Positions 1 through 6,093 of a stretch of 6,093 nt of DNA are shown in pieces. The stretch is from NCBI GenBank assembly GCA_023247815.1, contig JAHFFS010000099.1, positions 1-6,093 on the forward strand, in the 5' to 3' direction. Both the position numbers and the translations under genes were made by a program. The stretch is from Candidatus Omnitrophota bacterium (lineage in GTDB: Bacteria; Omnitrophota; Gorgyraeia; Zapsychrales; JANLHA01). The notes beneath the pieces are model-generated. The model ran no database searches. It saw only the letters and a list, made by a program, of their open reading frames with translations, and was not told the origin of the DNA. Each line of letters opens with the position of its first letter. The stretch's first letter is position 1.

Positions 1-670
1 CGCAAGTAATATCGTACGGACCGACTTTGGTGCGTTCGATTTGAGTGATGCACGCCGAGCTGCCCAATTTCTCGCCGATGTCTTCGGCCAATTGGCGGAC
101 GTACATTCCCTTTGAGCATTGAACGCTAAACTTGACTTCCGGCGGGGAAAAATGCAACAACTGAAGCTTTTGAATCGAGACAGTGCGCGTTGGCCTTTCC
201 ACTTCGATGCCTCGGCGGGCCAGTTGGTATAAACGCTTGCCTTTCACCTTGACGGCGGAAAACATCGGCGGCTGCTGCTCGATCTCTCCTTCAAAAGTCT
301 TTAACACCTCGAGAAACATGTCTTTCGTGATGTGATCATAGGGTTTATTCTCAATCACTTTCCCTTGAATGTCGGCGGTATTGGTCTTGGTTCCCAAAAT
401 GAGTGTTGCTTCGTAGGCTTTATCGCAAGCTTCAAAACTAGAAAACTTCTTTGTCGCGCGTCCCAAAAGGATCACTAAGACCCCGGTCGCTAAAGGATCC
501 AATGTCCCGGCATGACCTACCCGGCGCATCTTAAACTTACCGCGCACACGGTCGACGACATCGTGCGACGTGATCCCCTTTGGTTTGTTGACGATGACGA
601 TACCTTCTAACATCCTGCCATCGGCTGTTCCAGTCGGTGAAAACGATCTGGCGCCAGATGGTATATTCAT
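1..670 (-). CDS. truB: tRNA pseudouridine(55) synthase TruB, 3' end cut by window edge
   Basis: TruB converts U55 in the T-loop of tRNAs to pseudouridine in the cytoplasm. About 223 codons are visible before the window ends; the family is usually around 300 residues, so the C-terminal RNA-binding part (PUA-like or TruB C-terminal domain) is missing only because of the edge. Visible family motifs are IVNKPKGITSHDVV (residues 25-38), GHAGTLDPLATG (52-63, with D58 as the expected catalytic aspartate), KAYEATLILGTKTNTAD (84-100), QQPPMFSAVKVKGKRLYQLA (132-151) and CSKGMYVRQLAEDIG (195-209). The chosen ATG at 670 overlaps the upstream phosphoesterase stop as ATGA and has a GAGGG Shine-Dalgarno six bases upstream. 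It gives 19 residues before the usual family start, which would be the ATG at 613. That inner ATG has only an AGG directly abutting it. The identity is certain; the start is likely but not proven. Confidence 0.96.
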   Translation of the reverse strand, partial: MNIPSGARSFSPTGTADGRMLEGIVIVNKPKGITSHDVVDRVRGKFKMRRVGHAGTLDPLATGVLVILLGRATKKFSSFEACDKAYEATLILGTKTNTADIQGKVIENKPYDHITKDMFLEVLKTFEGEIEQQPPMFSAVKVKGKRLYQLARRGIEVERPTRTVSIQKLQLLHFSPPEVKFSVQCSKGMYVRQLAEDIGEKLGSSACITQIERTKVGPYDITC

Positions 671-1638
671 TTCAAACCCTCACGAATTTTTGCTATGACT
701 TTTCGTCGGGTATTGCGCAAATTGGTCATGAGCACGCATCCGCTGGCTTTGCGATGACCACCGCCATTGAAAAAACTGGCAAGTCTGGCCACATTGACCT
801 GCCCCTGCGAACGAAAATTGACCCGTGTGATATTTTTCCGCTGTTCGGTAAAGATCGCGATCACTTCAACACCCTTGATCGCTCGCAGGTACTGAAAAAT
901 CTTGTCCCGCAAATCAAATTCTTTCGAAAACTGCTTTACGCGCCGTCGCGGCAGGTCCAGACAAACCAGCTTGCCGTCGTATAAAAAGTCAAATTCATTC
1001 ACGACTTTTCCAAAATGGCGCAGGTCCTTGAGTGGGATCATCTCATAAAGCCTTCGGTAAAGCTGGTCAACCGGAATGCCAAACCGCAAAAGCTCACCAG
1101 CCACCTGGTGCGTATGCGCCGAGGTGTTGTCATAACGAAAGGATCCCGTGTCCGTCATAATCCCCAAATAGAGCAACATTGCTACTTTTTTGGTTAAAGG
1201 GAAACGCGCGTGCTGAAAAAAATCAAACAAGACTTCTGCCGTCGAGGAAGCATTGGGCTTGACCAAAGGAACATCCCCAAAAGAATCATTCGTGACATGA
1301 TGGTCGATATTGACAATCGGTTGTCCGGCTCCGATGCCACCCTGCACCTTCCCCACTCGCTCGAGATCACCACAATCGACGATGATAACCACGTCCCATG
1401 GTGACGGTTGACCTTTTTTAAGACTTTGATACGATTTGATCCGCGCCGTCCCGGGAAGGAAACGAAGACGGGTCGGCACTTCTGAATCATTAACCAGATG
1501 CACTTTCTTTCCTAAAAATTTCAAATACTCCGCCATTGCCAATTGCGAGGACAAGGCGTCCGGATCGGGATGGGTATGGGTTGTCACTAAAAATCGTTTA
1601 TGTTTTTTGATCAGCCGCTCAACCGCTTGAAAACTCAT
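667..1638 (-). CDS. nrnA: DHH/DHHA1 phosphoesterase, NrnA-type nanoRNase / pAp phosphatase
   Basis: This 323-residue protein is a cytoplasmic metal-dependent phosphoesterase of the DHH superfamily. Relatives next to rbfA and truB are typically NrnA-like: they hydrolyse oligoribonucleotides of 2-5 nt and/or dephosphorylate 3'-phosphoadenosine 5'-phosphate. The N-terminal DHH domain (about 1-190) carries the metal-binding motifs HTHPDPDALSS (21-31, with H21, D25, D27), VDCGD (87-91), IDHHVTND (111-118, the DHH signature) and MTDTGSF (161-167). The C-terminal DHHA1 domain holds the substrate-binding motif GGGHRKASG (292-300). Length is normal for stand-alone NrnA and there is no PAS, GGDEF or CBS domain, which argues against a GdpP-type c-di-AMP phosphodiesterase. 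The start ATG overlaps the rbfA stop as ATGA, with a purine-rich GGAAGAGAG ending six bases upstream. The stop overlaps the truB start as ATGA. The family is certain; the exact substrate (nanoRNA, pAp or both) cannot be read from sequence. Confidence 0.93.
   Translation of the reverse strand: MSFQAVERLIKKHKRFLVTTHTHPDPDALSSQLAMAEYLKFLGKKVHLVNDSEVPTRLRFLPGTARIKSYQSLKKGQPSPWDVVIIVDCGDLERVGKVQGGIGAGQPIVNIDHHVTNDSFGDVPLVKPNASSTAEVLFDFFQHARFPLTKKVAMLLYLGIMTDTGSFRYDNTSAHTHQVAGELLRFGIPVDQLYRRLYEMIPLKDLRHFGKVVNEFDFLYDGKLVCLDLPRRRVKQFSKEFDLRDKIFQYLRAIKGVEVIAIFTEQRKNITRVNFRSQGQVNVARLASFFNGGGHRKASGCVLMTNLRNTRRKVIAKIREGLK
677..681 (-). promoter_or_regulatory. Shine-Dalgarno site of truB supporting the upstream start
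   Basis: On the minus strand GAGGG at 681-677 is followed by six bases and then the ATG at 670. It lies within the last codons of the nrnA-type gene. It supports the longer truB start over the ATG at 613, which has no well-spaced ribosome binding site. Confidence 0.7.
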
Positions 1639-1988
1639 GGCTTGCTCTCTTCCGTTTTATGAATCTCGTCAATAATCCGTTCAATCCGATCACTGTCGGT
1701 AACGGATGGGTCGAAAATAAATTCGATGTCCGGGGTGTAACGCAGGCGCACTCGTTGACCTACCAGCTTACGAATAAATCCTCTGGCCCGCGACAGGGCA
1801 TCTTCCGCTGCTAAAATTTTCTTAGCATCGCCCAAGACGCTAAAATTAACATACGCGTTGTGCAAATCCGGACTGACCGAAACCCTAGTGATGGTCACAA
1901 ATTCCAGACGCGGATCACGAACATCTTCCAGCAGCATTGTGCCGATTTCACGTTTCATCAATTCGTTGACTTTATCCAACCGCGACAT
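1635..1988 (-). CDS. rbfA: 30S ribosome-binding factor RbfA
   Basis: RbfA binds the immature 30S subunit, assists 16S rRNA 5'-end processing and late small-subunit assembly, and is important for cold adaptation in well-studied bacteria. The protein is 117 residues, normal for the family, and is a single KH-like domain. Family features are the N-terminal MSRLDKVNELMKREIG helix, RDPRLEFVTITRVSVSPDLH (24-43), the strand NAYVNFSVLG (44-53), and the conserved ALSRARGFIRKLVGQRVRLR (64-83) followed by a TPDIEFIFDPSV segment (85-96). Two ATGs are adjacent at 1991 and 1988. I prefer 1988 because GGAGG at 1999-1995 is then six bases away instead of three, and the protein begins MSR as in many relatives. 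With this start the gene shares one base with the nucleotidyltransferase stop (TGATG); with the other the overlap is ATGA. The stop overlaps the next gene as ATGA. Coupled translation with both neighbours is inferred. Confidence 0.96.
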   Translation of the reverse strand: MSRLDKVNELMKREIGTMLLEDVRDPRLEFVTITRVSVSPDLHNAYVNFSVLGDAKKILAAEDALSRARGFIRKLVGQRVRLRYTPDIEFIFDPSVTDSDRIERIIDEIHKTEESKP

Positions 1989-3271
1989 CATTCCCCTCCC
2001 TTATCACTTCTCGGAGCTGATTTAGCCAAACTCAAACGAATGTACGCCTCTTCCTTTTCCCTAGAACCAAGCTGTCCATCGATCTTTTTAAACAAGACCT
2101 CCTTCAGCAATCGCCCAATTCGTTGACCATCAACAACACCCATTTTTCTTAAATCATCCCCGGTCAAGGACGTCCTAACCGTGGAAGATTTTCGCTGATA
2201 GAATTCCAACGCCCTCGTGGCCCTTTGACTATTTGTCCGCAACTGAAAATAAACAATCGCGGGCAAAGGAAAATTCCGCGCGAGTTCATACACGGCACTG
2301 GACGATAGTTGAGAATTCTCAATCTTTCGAAGAACCCTTAAATAATTGTCGATATTAAAAACACATTCGGCTGCTATTTTGGTCAACTGAAAATTCTTTG
2401 CTAATCCTTCACGCTGTTTCACATTGAGCTGTTCAGCAATCGCCAGCAAATAAAACAGCGTTGTTTCATCACTGTGGATCGCTGACTTCAAGCGTCCGCT
2501 TCGCACACGTCGGTACAAACCCGCGACAACGCCGAAATCCAAATCCTTCCCAAACAAAAAACCCGTACCGCAAATCTTACGCAGTCGATTCAAGCAGGCC
2601 AACGGTTCCTTTTCACATAACATTTTTTTGAACTCAACCGCGTTTCGTTGAGCACTGACGGTCCGTAAATATCCTTCCTTGACCGCCCATTTTAGCAAAG
2701 AAAAGGTCTTTCGTTCAATCTGAAAATGCAGACGCTGTTCAAAGCGAATGGCCCGTAAAATACGGGTCGCGTCGTCGCGAAAACTTTGGTCATGAAGAAT
2801 CCGAATTTTTTTTCCTTTCAAATCTTCATATCCATGATAGGGATCGATCAATGTTCCCTTGTCTTGAGGATGGATCTGGACTGCCATCGCATTGATCGTA
2901 AAATCCCGACGGAACAGATCTTCCTGCAAACCACCACGCCGAACTTTTGGCAAGGCCCCTGGTGAGGCATATGTTTCCTTTCGCGTCATCGCGATATCGA
3001 CACGCAAATCATTTGCAAACGTCAGGGTCGTTGTTTGAAATTGCGGATAAATTTTTAGTTTTCCATTTTTCTTATCGGCCAAAGACGACGCGACTTTGCA
3101 TGAGTCGCCCTCGATGGTTATGTCCACATCGAGATTCGACTGGTTTAATAACAAATCCCGCACGCACCCTCCGACCAAATAGGCAGAATATCCCCTTGAT
3201 TCAGCTTCACGGGCCGCATCCTCAATGATCTCGCGTTGTTTTCTGGAAAAATTTCTAAATGTGCTCTTCAT
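1988..3271 (-). CDS. cca: Class II tRNA nucleotidyltransferase (CCA-adding, or possibly A-adding)
   Basis: This 427-residue cytoplasmic enzyme adds or repairs nucleotides at the 3'-CCA end of tRNA using CTP and/or ATP. The polymerase-beta-type head domain (about 28-155) shows YLVGGCVRD (31-39), the metal-binding pair in LDVDITIEGD (47-56; D48 and D50), a third possible carboxylate region at DLRVDIAMTRKE (88-99), and RRDFTINAMA (121-130). The neck follows with RDDATRILRAIRF (165-177), matching the nucleotide-selecting motif D/ExDxxRxxR, although with DD instead of the classic ED. The helical body and tail end with a GDDLRKMGV segment (361-369), which is typical of bacterial CCA enzymes. There is no HD phosphohydrolase domain and no fused CBS or DHH module. 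The long stretch ETYASPGALPKVRRGGLQEDL (99-119) before the RRDFTINA motif resembles enzymes that in some phyla add only the terminal A, so specificity is open. The start ATG has only weak purine-rich sequence upstream. Poly(A) polymerase is a less likely alternative. Confidence 0.92.
   Translation of the reverse strand: MKSTFRNFSRKQREIIEDAAREAESRGYSAYLVGGCVRDLLLNQSNLDVDITIEGDSCKVASSLADKKNGKLKIYPQFQTTTLTFANDLRVDIAMTRKETYASPGALPKVRRGGLQEDLFRRDFTINAMAVQIHPQDKGTLIDPYHGYEDLKGKKIRILHDQSFRDDATRILRAIRFEQRLHFQIERKTFSLLKWAVKEGYLRTVSAQRNAVEFKKMLCEKEPLACLNRLRKICGTGFLFGKDLDFGVVAGLYRRVRSGRLKSAIHSDETTLFYLLAIAEQLNVKQREGLAKNFQLTKIAAECVFNIDNYLRVLRKIENSQLSSSAVYELARNFPLPAIVYFQLRTNSQRATRALEFYQRKSSTVRTSLTGDDLRKMGVVDGQRIGRLLKEVLFKKIDGQLGSREKEEAYIRLSLAKSAPRSDKGGE
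1995..1999 (-). promoter_or_regulatory. Shine-Dalgarno site of rbfA inside the end of cca
   Basis: A GGAGG core within a longer GGGAGGGGA purine run lies at 1999-1995 on the minus strand, six bases before the ATG at 1988 and three before the ATG at 1991. It is the strongest ribosome binding site in the window, sits in the last codons of the tRNA nucleotidyltransferase, and decides in favour of the second ATG. It suggests rbfA can be translated strongly in addition to being coupled. Confidence 0.75.
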
Positions 3272-3311
3272 TTCAATCTTAACCTGTTACCCTCACGGAG
3301 GACGCCCCCTC

Positions 3312-4199
3312 TCATCCTCGCGGATGAAATTGTTTATGCACGGCCTTCAAACGCTCCCGATCCACGTGCGTATAAATCTGTGTGGTTGAAATATCGGCAT
3401 GACCGAGCATCTCCTGGACCGAACGCAGATCAGCCCCATGTTCCAAAAGATGTGTGGCAAAAGAATGCCGCAACGTATGCGGTTTGATCGATTTTTTGAT
3501 ATTGGCTTTACGTGCATAAGCCTTGATCAATTTCCAAATGCTTTGCCGGCTCAATTTTTTCCCCAGCCGGCTTAAAAAAACCTGCGGCTGCGACTGCAAC
3601 TTCACTGATTTCCGACGGGCCTGCTCAAAATACCGTTTGACTGCCTCCCTGGCACTTTTGCCGATCGGGATGATCCGCTCCTTACTGCCTTTGCCAATGC
3701 AGCGGATATATCCCCCGTCCAAATTCACATTTTCAACCTTCAATTCCACGAGTTCCGAAACCCGCATGCCGCTGGCATAAAACAATTCAAGAATGGCGAA
3801 ATCCCGAACCTGTTGCGCCTTCCTTCCTTTCGCGGCGTCGATCATCGCCTCAATTTCCTGGCCTGAGAGTACGTCGGGTATGCGCTTCCAGGTCTTGGGC
3901 GTGTCCAAAAGATTCGTGGGGTCTTCTTTGACCAATCGTTCCCTGACCAAAAAACGATGAAACATCTTGGTCGCCGCCAAACTGCGGCAGATCGAACCGG
4001 TTGACAACCCTTGTTCCTTTTGCGTAAAAATATATTTTGAAATCATTTCCCGGTCAACCCGTTCCCAACGGCTCACTTTATGATGTTCCAGATAAGCCAG
4101 ATATTTATTCAGATCCCGATGGTAGGCCAACAAAGTATTTTTGGCCAAACCCCGCTCAATGGACAAATGATTGATAAAATCGTCAATGAACTTCTCCAT
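3312..4199 (-). CDS. xerD: Site-specific tyrosine recombinase XerD
   Basis: XerD, usually with XerC, resolves chromosome dimers at the dif site during cell division, guided by FtsK. The 295-residue protein has the normal family length. The N-terminal SAM-like core-binding domain (about 1-88) starts MEKFIDDFINHLSIERGLAKN, a common Xer beginning. The catalytic domain (about 106-295) contains all six tyrosine recombinase residues: R146 in GMRVSEL, K170 in GKGSKERIIPI, H241 and R244 in HTLRHSFATHLLEHGADL, H267 in MLGHADISTTQIY, and the nucleophile Y276. The tail RERLKAVHKQFHPRG closely follows chromosomal XerD proteins, supporting XerD over XerC or a phage integrase. A GTG at 4211 would add four residues and overlap the upstream stop as GTGA, but its AGGA is only two bases away. 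The ATG at 4199 fits the family start and has a GTGAG seven bases upstream. The gene sits eight bases behind the lipoprotein stop, so it is probably co-transcribed with ligA. Confidence 0.94.
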   Translation of the reverse strand: MEKFIDDFINHLSIERGLAKNTLLAYHRDLNKYLAYLEHHKVSRWERVDREMISKYIFTQKEQGLSTGSICRSLAATKMFHRFLVRERLVKEDPTNLLDTPKTWKRIPDVLSGQEIEAMIDAAKGRKAQQVRDFAILELFYASGMRVSELVELKVENVNLDGGYIRCIGKGSKERIIPIGKSAREAVKRYFEQARRKSVKLQSQPQVFLSRLGKKLSRQSIWKLIKAYARKANIKKSIKPHTLRHSFATHLLEHGADLRSVQEMLGHADISTTQIYTHVDRERLKAVHKQFHPRG

Positions 4200-4207
4200 A
4201 AAAAATC

Positions 4208-4726
4208 TCACATTCCTATCAAAGTCCCTTTAACATCCTGGGGACTTAAAGTATTGCGCAATTGCCGCTCCAGATGGGTGATCTGTTTCTCTAACAAATC
4301 ATCATTGCGAATACCCATCGGCCTTTCAAAATCAGCAGACACACTTTGCAGCGAATCGCGAAGCTGAGTCAGTAATGTCTTTTTTTCTCCCTGAACAACG
4401 TCCTGCATCGCATCCAACTGTGCCAACATTTGGCTGATGATATACCGTCGCCGCTTATCACTGTGTTTTTCTTGGAATTCGGTCAACAAATCCCTATACC
4501 AGACCTGCCAAAGTGAATAATGATGTTGATAAATCTGATCCGATGTTTTCACAACGTCGGGGTAAATGACCGGATCAAGAACAGGTAGCGATTCTGTCTC
4601 AACGTTCTCTTTCTTTTTCCGGGTGAATTTCTTCCGCAAAGGCTCGCAGCCCGCAGCCGTCATCGTAAAAAAACCGACCAACAAAATAACCGCCCATCTT
4701 TCCTGAATCCAAAATTTTTTAGCCAT
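4208..4726 (-). CDS. Small predicted lipoprotein, function unknown
   Basis: I do not recognise a characterised family. The 172-residue product begins with a positively charged stretch, a hydrophobic core (about 11-24, WAVILLVGFFTMTA) and a lipobox-like TAAGC, so C27 is the likely lipidated residue. The -3 position is A rather than the preferred L, V or I, which makes the signal slightly atypical. The residue after C27 is E, not D, so outer-membrane sorting is possible if the cell is diderm and uses E. coli-like rules. The mature part opens with a strongly basic segment (31-39), a proline-containing linker (PVLDPVIYP, 48-56), an aromatic patch YQHHYSLWQVWYRDLL (66-81), then charged amphipathic helices to about residue 158 that look capable of coiled coil. 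The start at 4726 is chosen because GAGGAG lies seven bases upstream; it overlaps the last eight bases of ligA. A longer reading from 4756 would put the signal peptide inside and is unlikely. The position between ligA and xerD suggests co-expression, not a proven shared function. Confidence 0.82.
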   Translation of the reverse strand: MAKKFWIQERWAVILLVGFFTMTAAGCEPLRKKFTRKKKENVETESLPVLDPVIYPDVVKTSDQIYQHHYSLWQVWYRDLLTEFQEKHSDKRRRYIISQMLAQLDAMQDVVQGEKKTLLTQLRDSLQSVSADFERPMGIRNDDLLEKQITHLERQLRNTLSPQDVKGTLIGM

Positions 4727-6093
4727 AAACCATCTCCTCGAATTCTTTGTTAGCAAGAACCTTCACCCCCAAGGCCTTTGCTTTTTCCAATTTTGATCCC
4801 GCGTTCTCACCGGCAACGACAAAATCAGTATTGGCACTCACCGAAGAAACGACTTCCGCGCCAAGCTTTCTTACCAACGCGGCCGCTTGGGTACGGGTTA
4901 AATTCAACAACTCACCGGTAAAAACAAATTTCTTTCCCTGCAATTTCTGGCCCTTCACCTCAATCGGCTCAAGCATATTCACTTGGGCCCGTTTCAATTT
5001 CTGAATCAGCGTCTGGGTTGACGGCTGCTGAAAGAATGCCTCGACACTTTCCGCCATGACCTGCCCAACCTCATGGATGCTTTCCAATTCTTCCACCCCG
5101 GCTTTCAGCAATTCGTCCATTGACCCAAACCGCTGGGCAAGGACATAGGAAACCTTCTCTCCGATATTGATGATCCCTAATCCAAACAACAATCGGGAAA
5201 GCGGCTGCTGTTTGCTGATTTCAATCGCCGTGAGCAGATTCTGCGCCTTTTTTTCCTTGAACAATTCTAACTTTAACAGATCATCACTTTTCAAAAAATA
5301 AATATCAGCAATATCTTTGACCAACCCCTGTTCTAAGAGCTGTTTGACCGCGACCTCACCCAACCCTTCGATGTCCATGGCACCCCGCGACGCAAAATGG
5401 ACCAGATTGAGTTCTAACTTTTTGGGACAGGATGGATTGATGCAGCGGTAGGCAACATCTTCCGCCTTGACCCGCAAAACTTTTCCTTTGCACTCCGGGC
5501 ACTGTTTGGGCACACTGATCCGTTTTTTCTTTGCTGCCGGCTCAACGACTTTAATGACCTTCGGGATCACGTCGCCGGCACGTTCCACCAAAATCCGATC
5601 ACCAACCCCAATCTTAAGCCGTTTGACCTCGTCGAAGTTATGCAGTGTCGCCCGCGAAATGGTGACACCCGCGCAAGGCACCGGTTCCAATTCCGCCACC
5701 GGGGTTAAGACCCCGGTCCTTCCAACCTGAATCACGATTCTCTTGACGAGCGTTGTTGCCTGCTGTGCTGGAAATTTATAAGCAACCGCCCAGCGCGGAC
5801 TCTTCTGTGTCGCGCCCAGACGATCCTGCTGTTCTAAAGAGTTGACTTTGATGACCACACCGTCGACTTCATATGGCAATTCTTGCCGCTCATTTTGCAA
5901 TTCCAAACAATAACTTTTTACTTCCTCAAAGGTTAAACACAACCGGCTGTAAGGATTGGTCATGAATCCATATTGTTTCATGGCCTCTAAAAACTCCCAC
6001 TGCGTCTTAACCATTTCTCCTCCCTGCACCATCCCAAAGGAATGGACAAAACACTGGAGATTGCGCTCGGCGGTGATCCGTGAATCCAACAAT
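4719..6093 (-). CDS. ligA: NAD+-dependent DNA ligase LigA, 5' end cut by window edge
   Basis: LigA seals nicks in duplex DNA using NAD+ and is essential for joining Okazaki fragments and for repair in bacteria. The visible 457 codons correspond to roughly the last two thirds of a protein of about 670 residues. The missing part holds the NAD+-binding domain Ia and the adenylated lysine motif KxDG, lost only to the window edge. Visible order: end of the nucleotidyltransferase domain with LLDSRITAER (1-10), motif DGVVIKV (77-83, K82) and WAVAYKFPA (101-109, K106); OB fold starting near QVGRTGVLTPV (112-122); a four-cysteine zinc finger (C188, C191, C207, C212); a helix-hairpin-helix region (about 218-375, including GAMDIEGLG and FGLGIINIGEKVS); and a C-terminal BRCT domain (about 385-457, GKKFVFTGELLNLTR). 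All visible motifs are intact. The stop TAA lies inside the start region of the following lipoprotein gene, so the two are coupled. Confidence 0.97.
   Translation of the reverse strand, partial: LLDSRITAERNLQCFVHSFGMVQGGEMVKTQWEFLEAMKQYGFMTNPYSRLCLTFEEVKSYCLELQNERQELPYEVDGVVIKVNSLEQQDRLGATQKSPRWAVAYKFPAQQATTLVKRIVIQVGRTGVLTPVAELEPVPCAGVTISRATLHNFDEVKRLKIGVGDRILVERAGDVIPKVIKVVEPAAKKKRISVPKQCPECKGKVLRVKAEDVAYRCINPSCPKKLELNLVHFASRGAMDIEGLGEVAVKQLLEQGLVKDIADIYFLKSDDLLKLELFKEKKAQNLLTAIEISKQQPLSRLLFGLGIINIGEKVSYVLAQRFGSMDELLKAGVEELESIHEVGQVMAESVEAFFQQPSTQTLIQKLKRAQVNMLEPIEVKGQKLQGKKFVFTGELLNLTRTQAAALVRKLGAEVVSSVSANTDFVVAGENAGSKLEKAKALGVKVLANKEFEEMVYG
4734..4739 (-). promoter_or_regulatory. Shine-Dalgarno site of the lipoprotein gene inside the end of ligA
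   Basis: GAGGAG at 4739-4734 on the minus strand encodes two glutamates near the LigA C-terminus and stands seven bases before the ATG at 4726. This spacing fixes the lipoprotein start so that the signal peptide is at the very N-terminus. Confidence 0.75.

Noticed and set aside
21..31. Altered DHH motif I (residues 21-31 of the phosphoesterase, HPDPDALSS instead of the commoner NPDGDAxGS form) as an inactive enzyme
   Set aside because: The metal-binding H and both D residues are kept, along with the DHH and GGGH motifs, so the change looks like normal family variation. The numbers given here are residue positions; the gene itself is at 667-1638 on the minus strand.
637..984. Open plus-strand frames opposite nrnA/truB and similar plus-strand frames elsewhere (for example 1015-1197, 1860-2126, 2947-3228, 4747-5004, 5467-5730)
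   Set aside because: Each lies antisense within a minus-strand gene with intact family motifs. None shows a recognisable domain, and their translations look like low-quality antisense products.
1194..1490. Second minus-strand open frame inside the nrnA-type gene
   Set aside because: It is an alternative frame fully within a gene whose DHH and DHHA1 motifs are intact, and its translation has no family signature.
3272..3311. Intrinsic terminator between xerD and cca
   Set aside because: The possible stem is only four to five base pairs and is not followed by a run of T on the coding strand.
3312..4211. Tyrosine recombinase as evidence of an integrated mobile element
   Set aside because: Length, N-terminus and the HPRG tail fit chromosomal XerD. 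It lies within a housekeeping operon, with no attachment-site repeats, tRNA gene or phage gene nearby.
4719..6093. LigA lacking its adenylation lysine as a degenerate or specialised ligase
   Set aside because: The frame is open up to the window edge and the remaining length fits a full-length LigA, so the missing N-terminus reflects the window cut.
1..6093. Defence island, toxin-antitoxin, CRISPR, riboswitch or biosynthetic cluster
   Set aside because: The window is filled by seven tightly packed genes. Six are conserved housekeeping genes and none belongs to such systems. No direct-repeat array or long non-coding stretch exists.

Overview
All genes in this window lie on the minus strand, so the text runs opposite to transcription. 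Read in the direction of transcription, from high to low coordinates, the order is: ligA (5' end cut by the window edge), a small unrecognised lipoprotein, xerD, a CCA-type tRNA nucleotidyltransferase, rbfA, a DHH/DHHA1 phosphoesterase of the NrnA type, and truB (3' end cut by the window edge). Coding density is nearly complete. The only clear gap is 40 bases between xerD and the nucleotidyltransferase gene. No RNA gene, insertion sequence, CRISPR array, phage gene or convincing terminator was seen.

The layout has two blocks. The upstream block (about 3312-6093) concerns DNA: NAD+-dependent ligase and a chromosome-dimer-resolving tyrosine recombinase, with a membrane-anchored lipoprotein of unknown role between them. 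The downstream block (about 1-3271) concerns RNA maturation and turnover: tRNA 3'-end synthesis or repair, 30S maturation (RbfA), degradation of very short RNAs or pAp (NrnA type), and pseudouridine-55 formation in tRNA (TruB). Within this block every junction overlaps by one to four bases (TGATG or ATGA), which implies a single polycistronic message with translational coupling. rbfA-nrnA-truB is a widespread bacterial cluster that usually follows nusA-infB. Here the nucleotidyltransferase gene sits where infB would be expected.

The organism is a bacterium, shown by LigA, RbfA and XerD together. The lipoprotein signal with a charged, helical mature part would suit a Gram-negative-type (diderm) cell. 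The gene order and protein style remind me of uncultured diderm phyla such as Omnitrophota, but this is an impression from memory and not a demonstrated assignment. Overall this is mostly core, vertically inherited housekeeping DNA. I see no sign of a defence, mobile or biosynthetic system. The least explained element is the lipoprotein. The second point of interest is whether the nucleotidyltransferase adds the whole CCA or only the terminal A.
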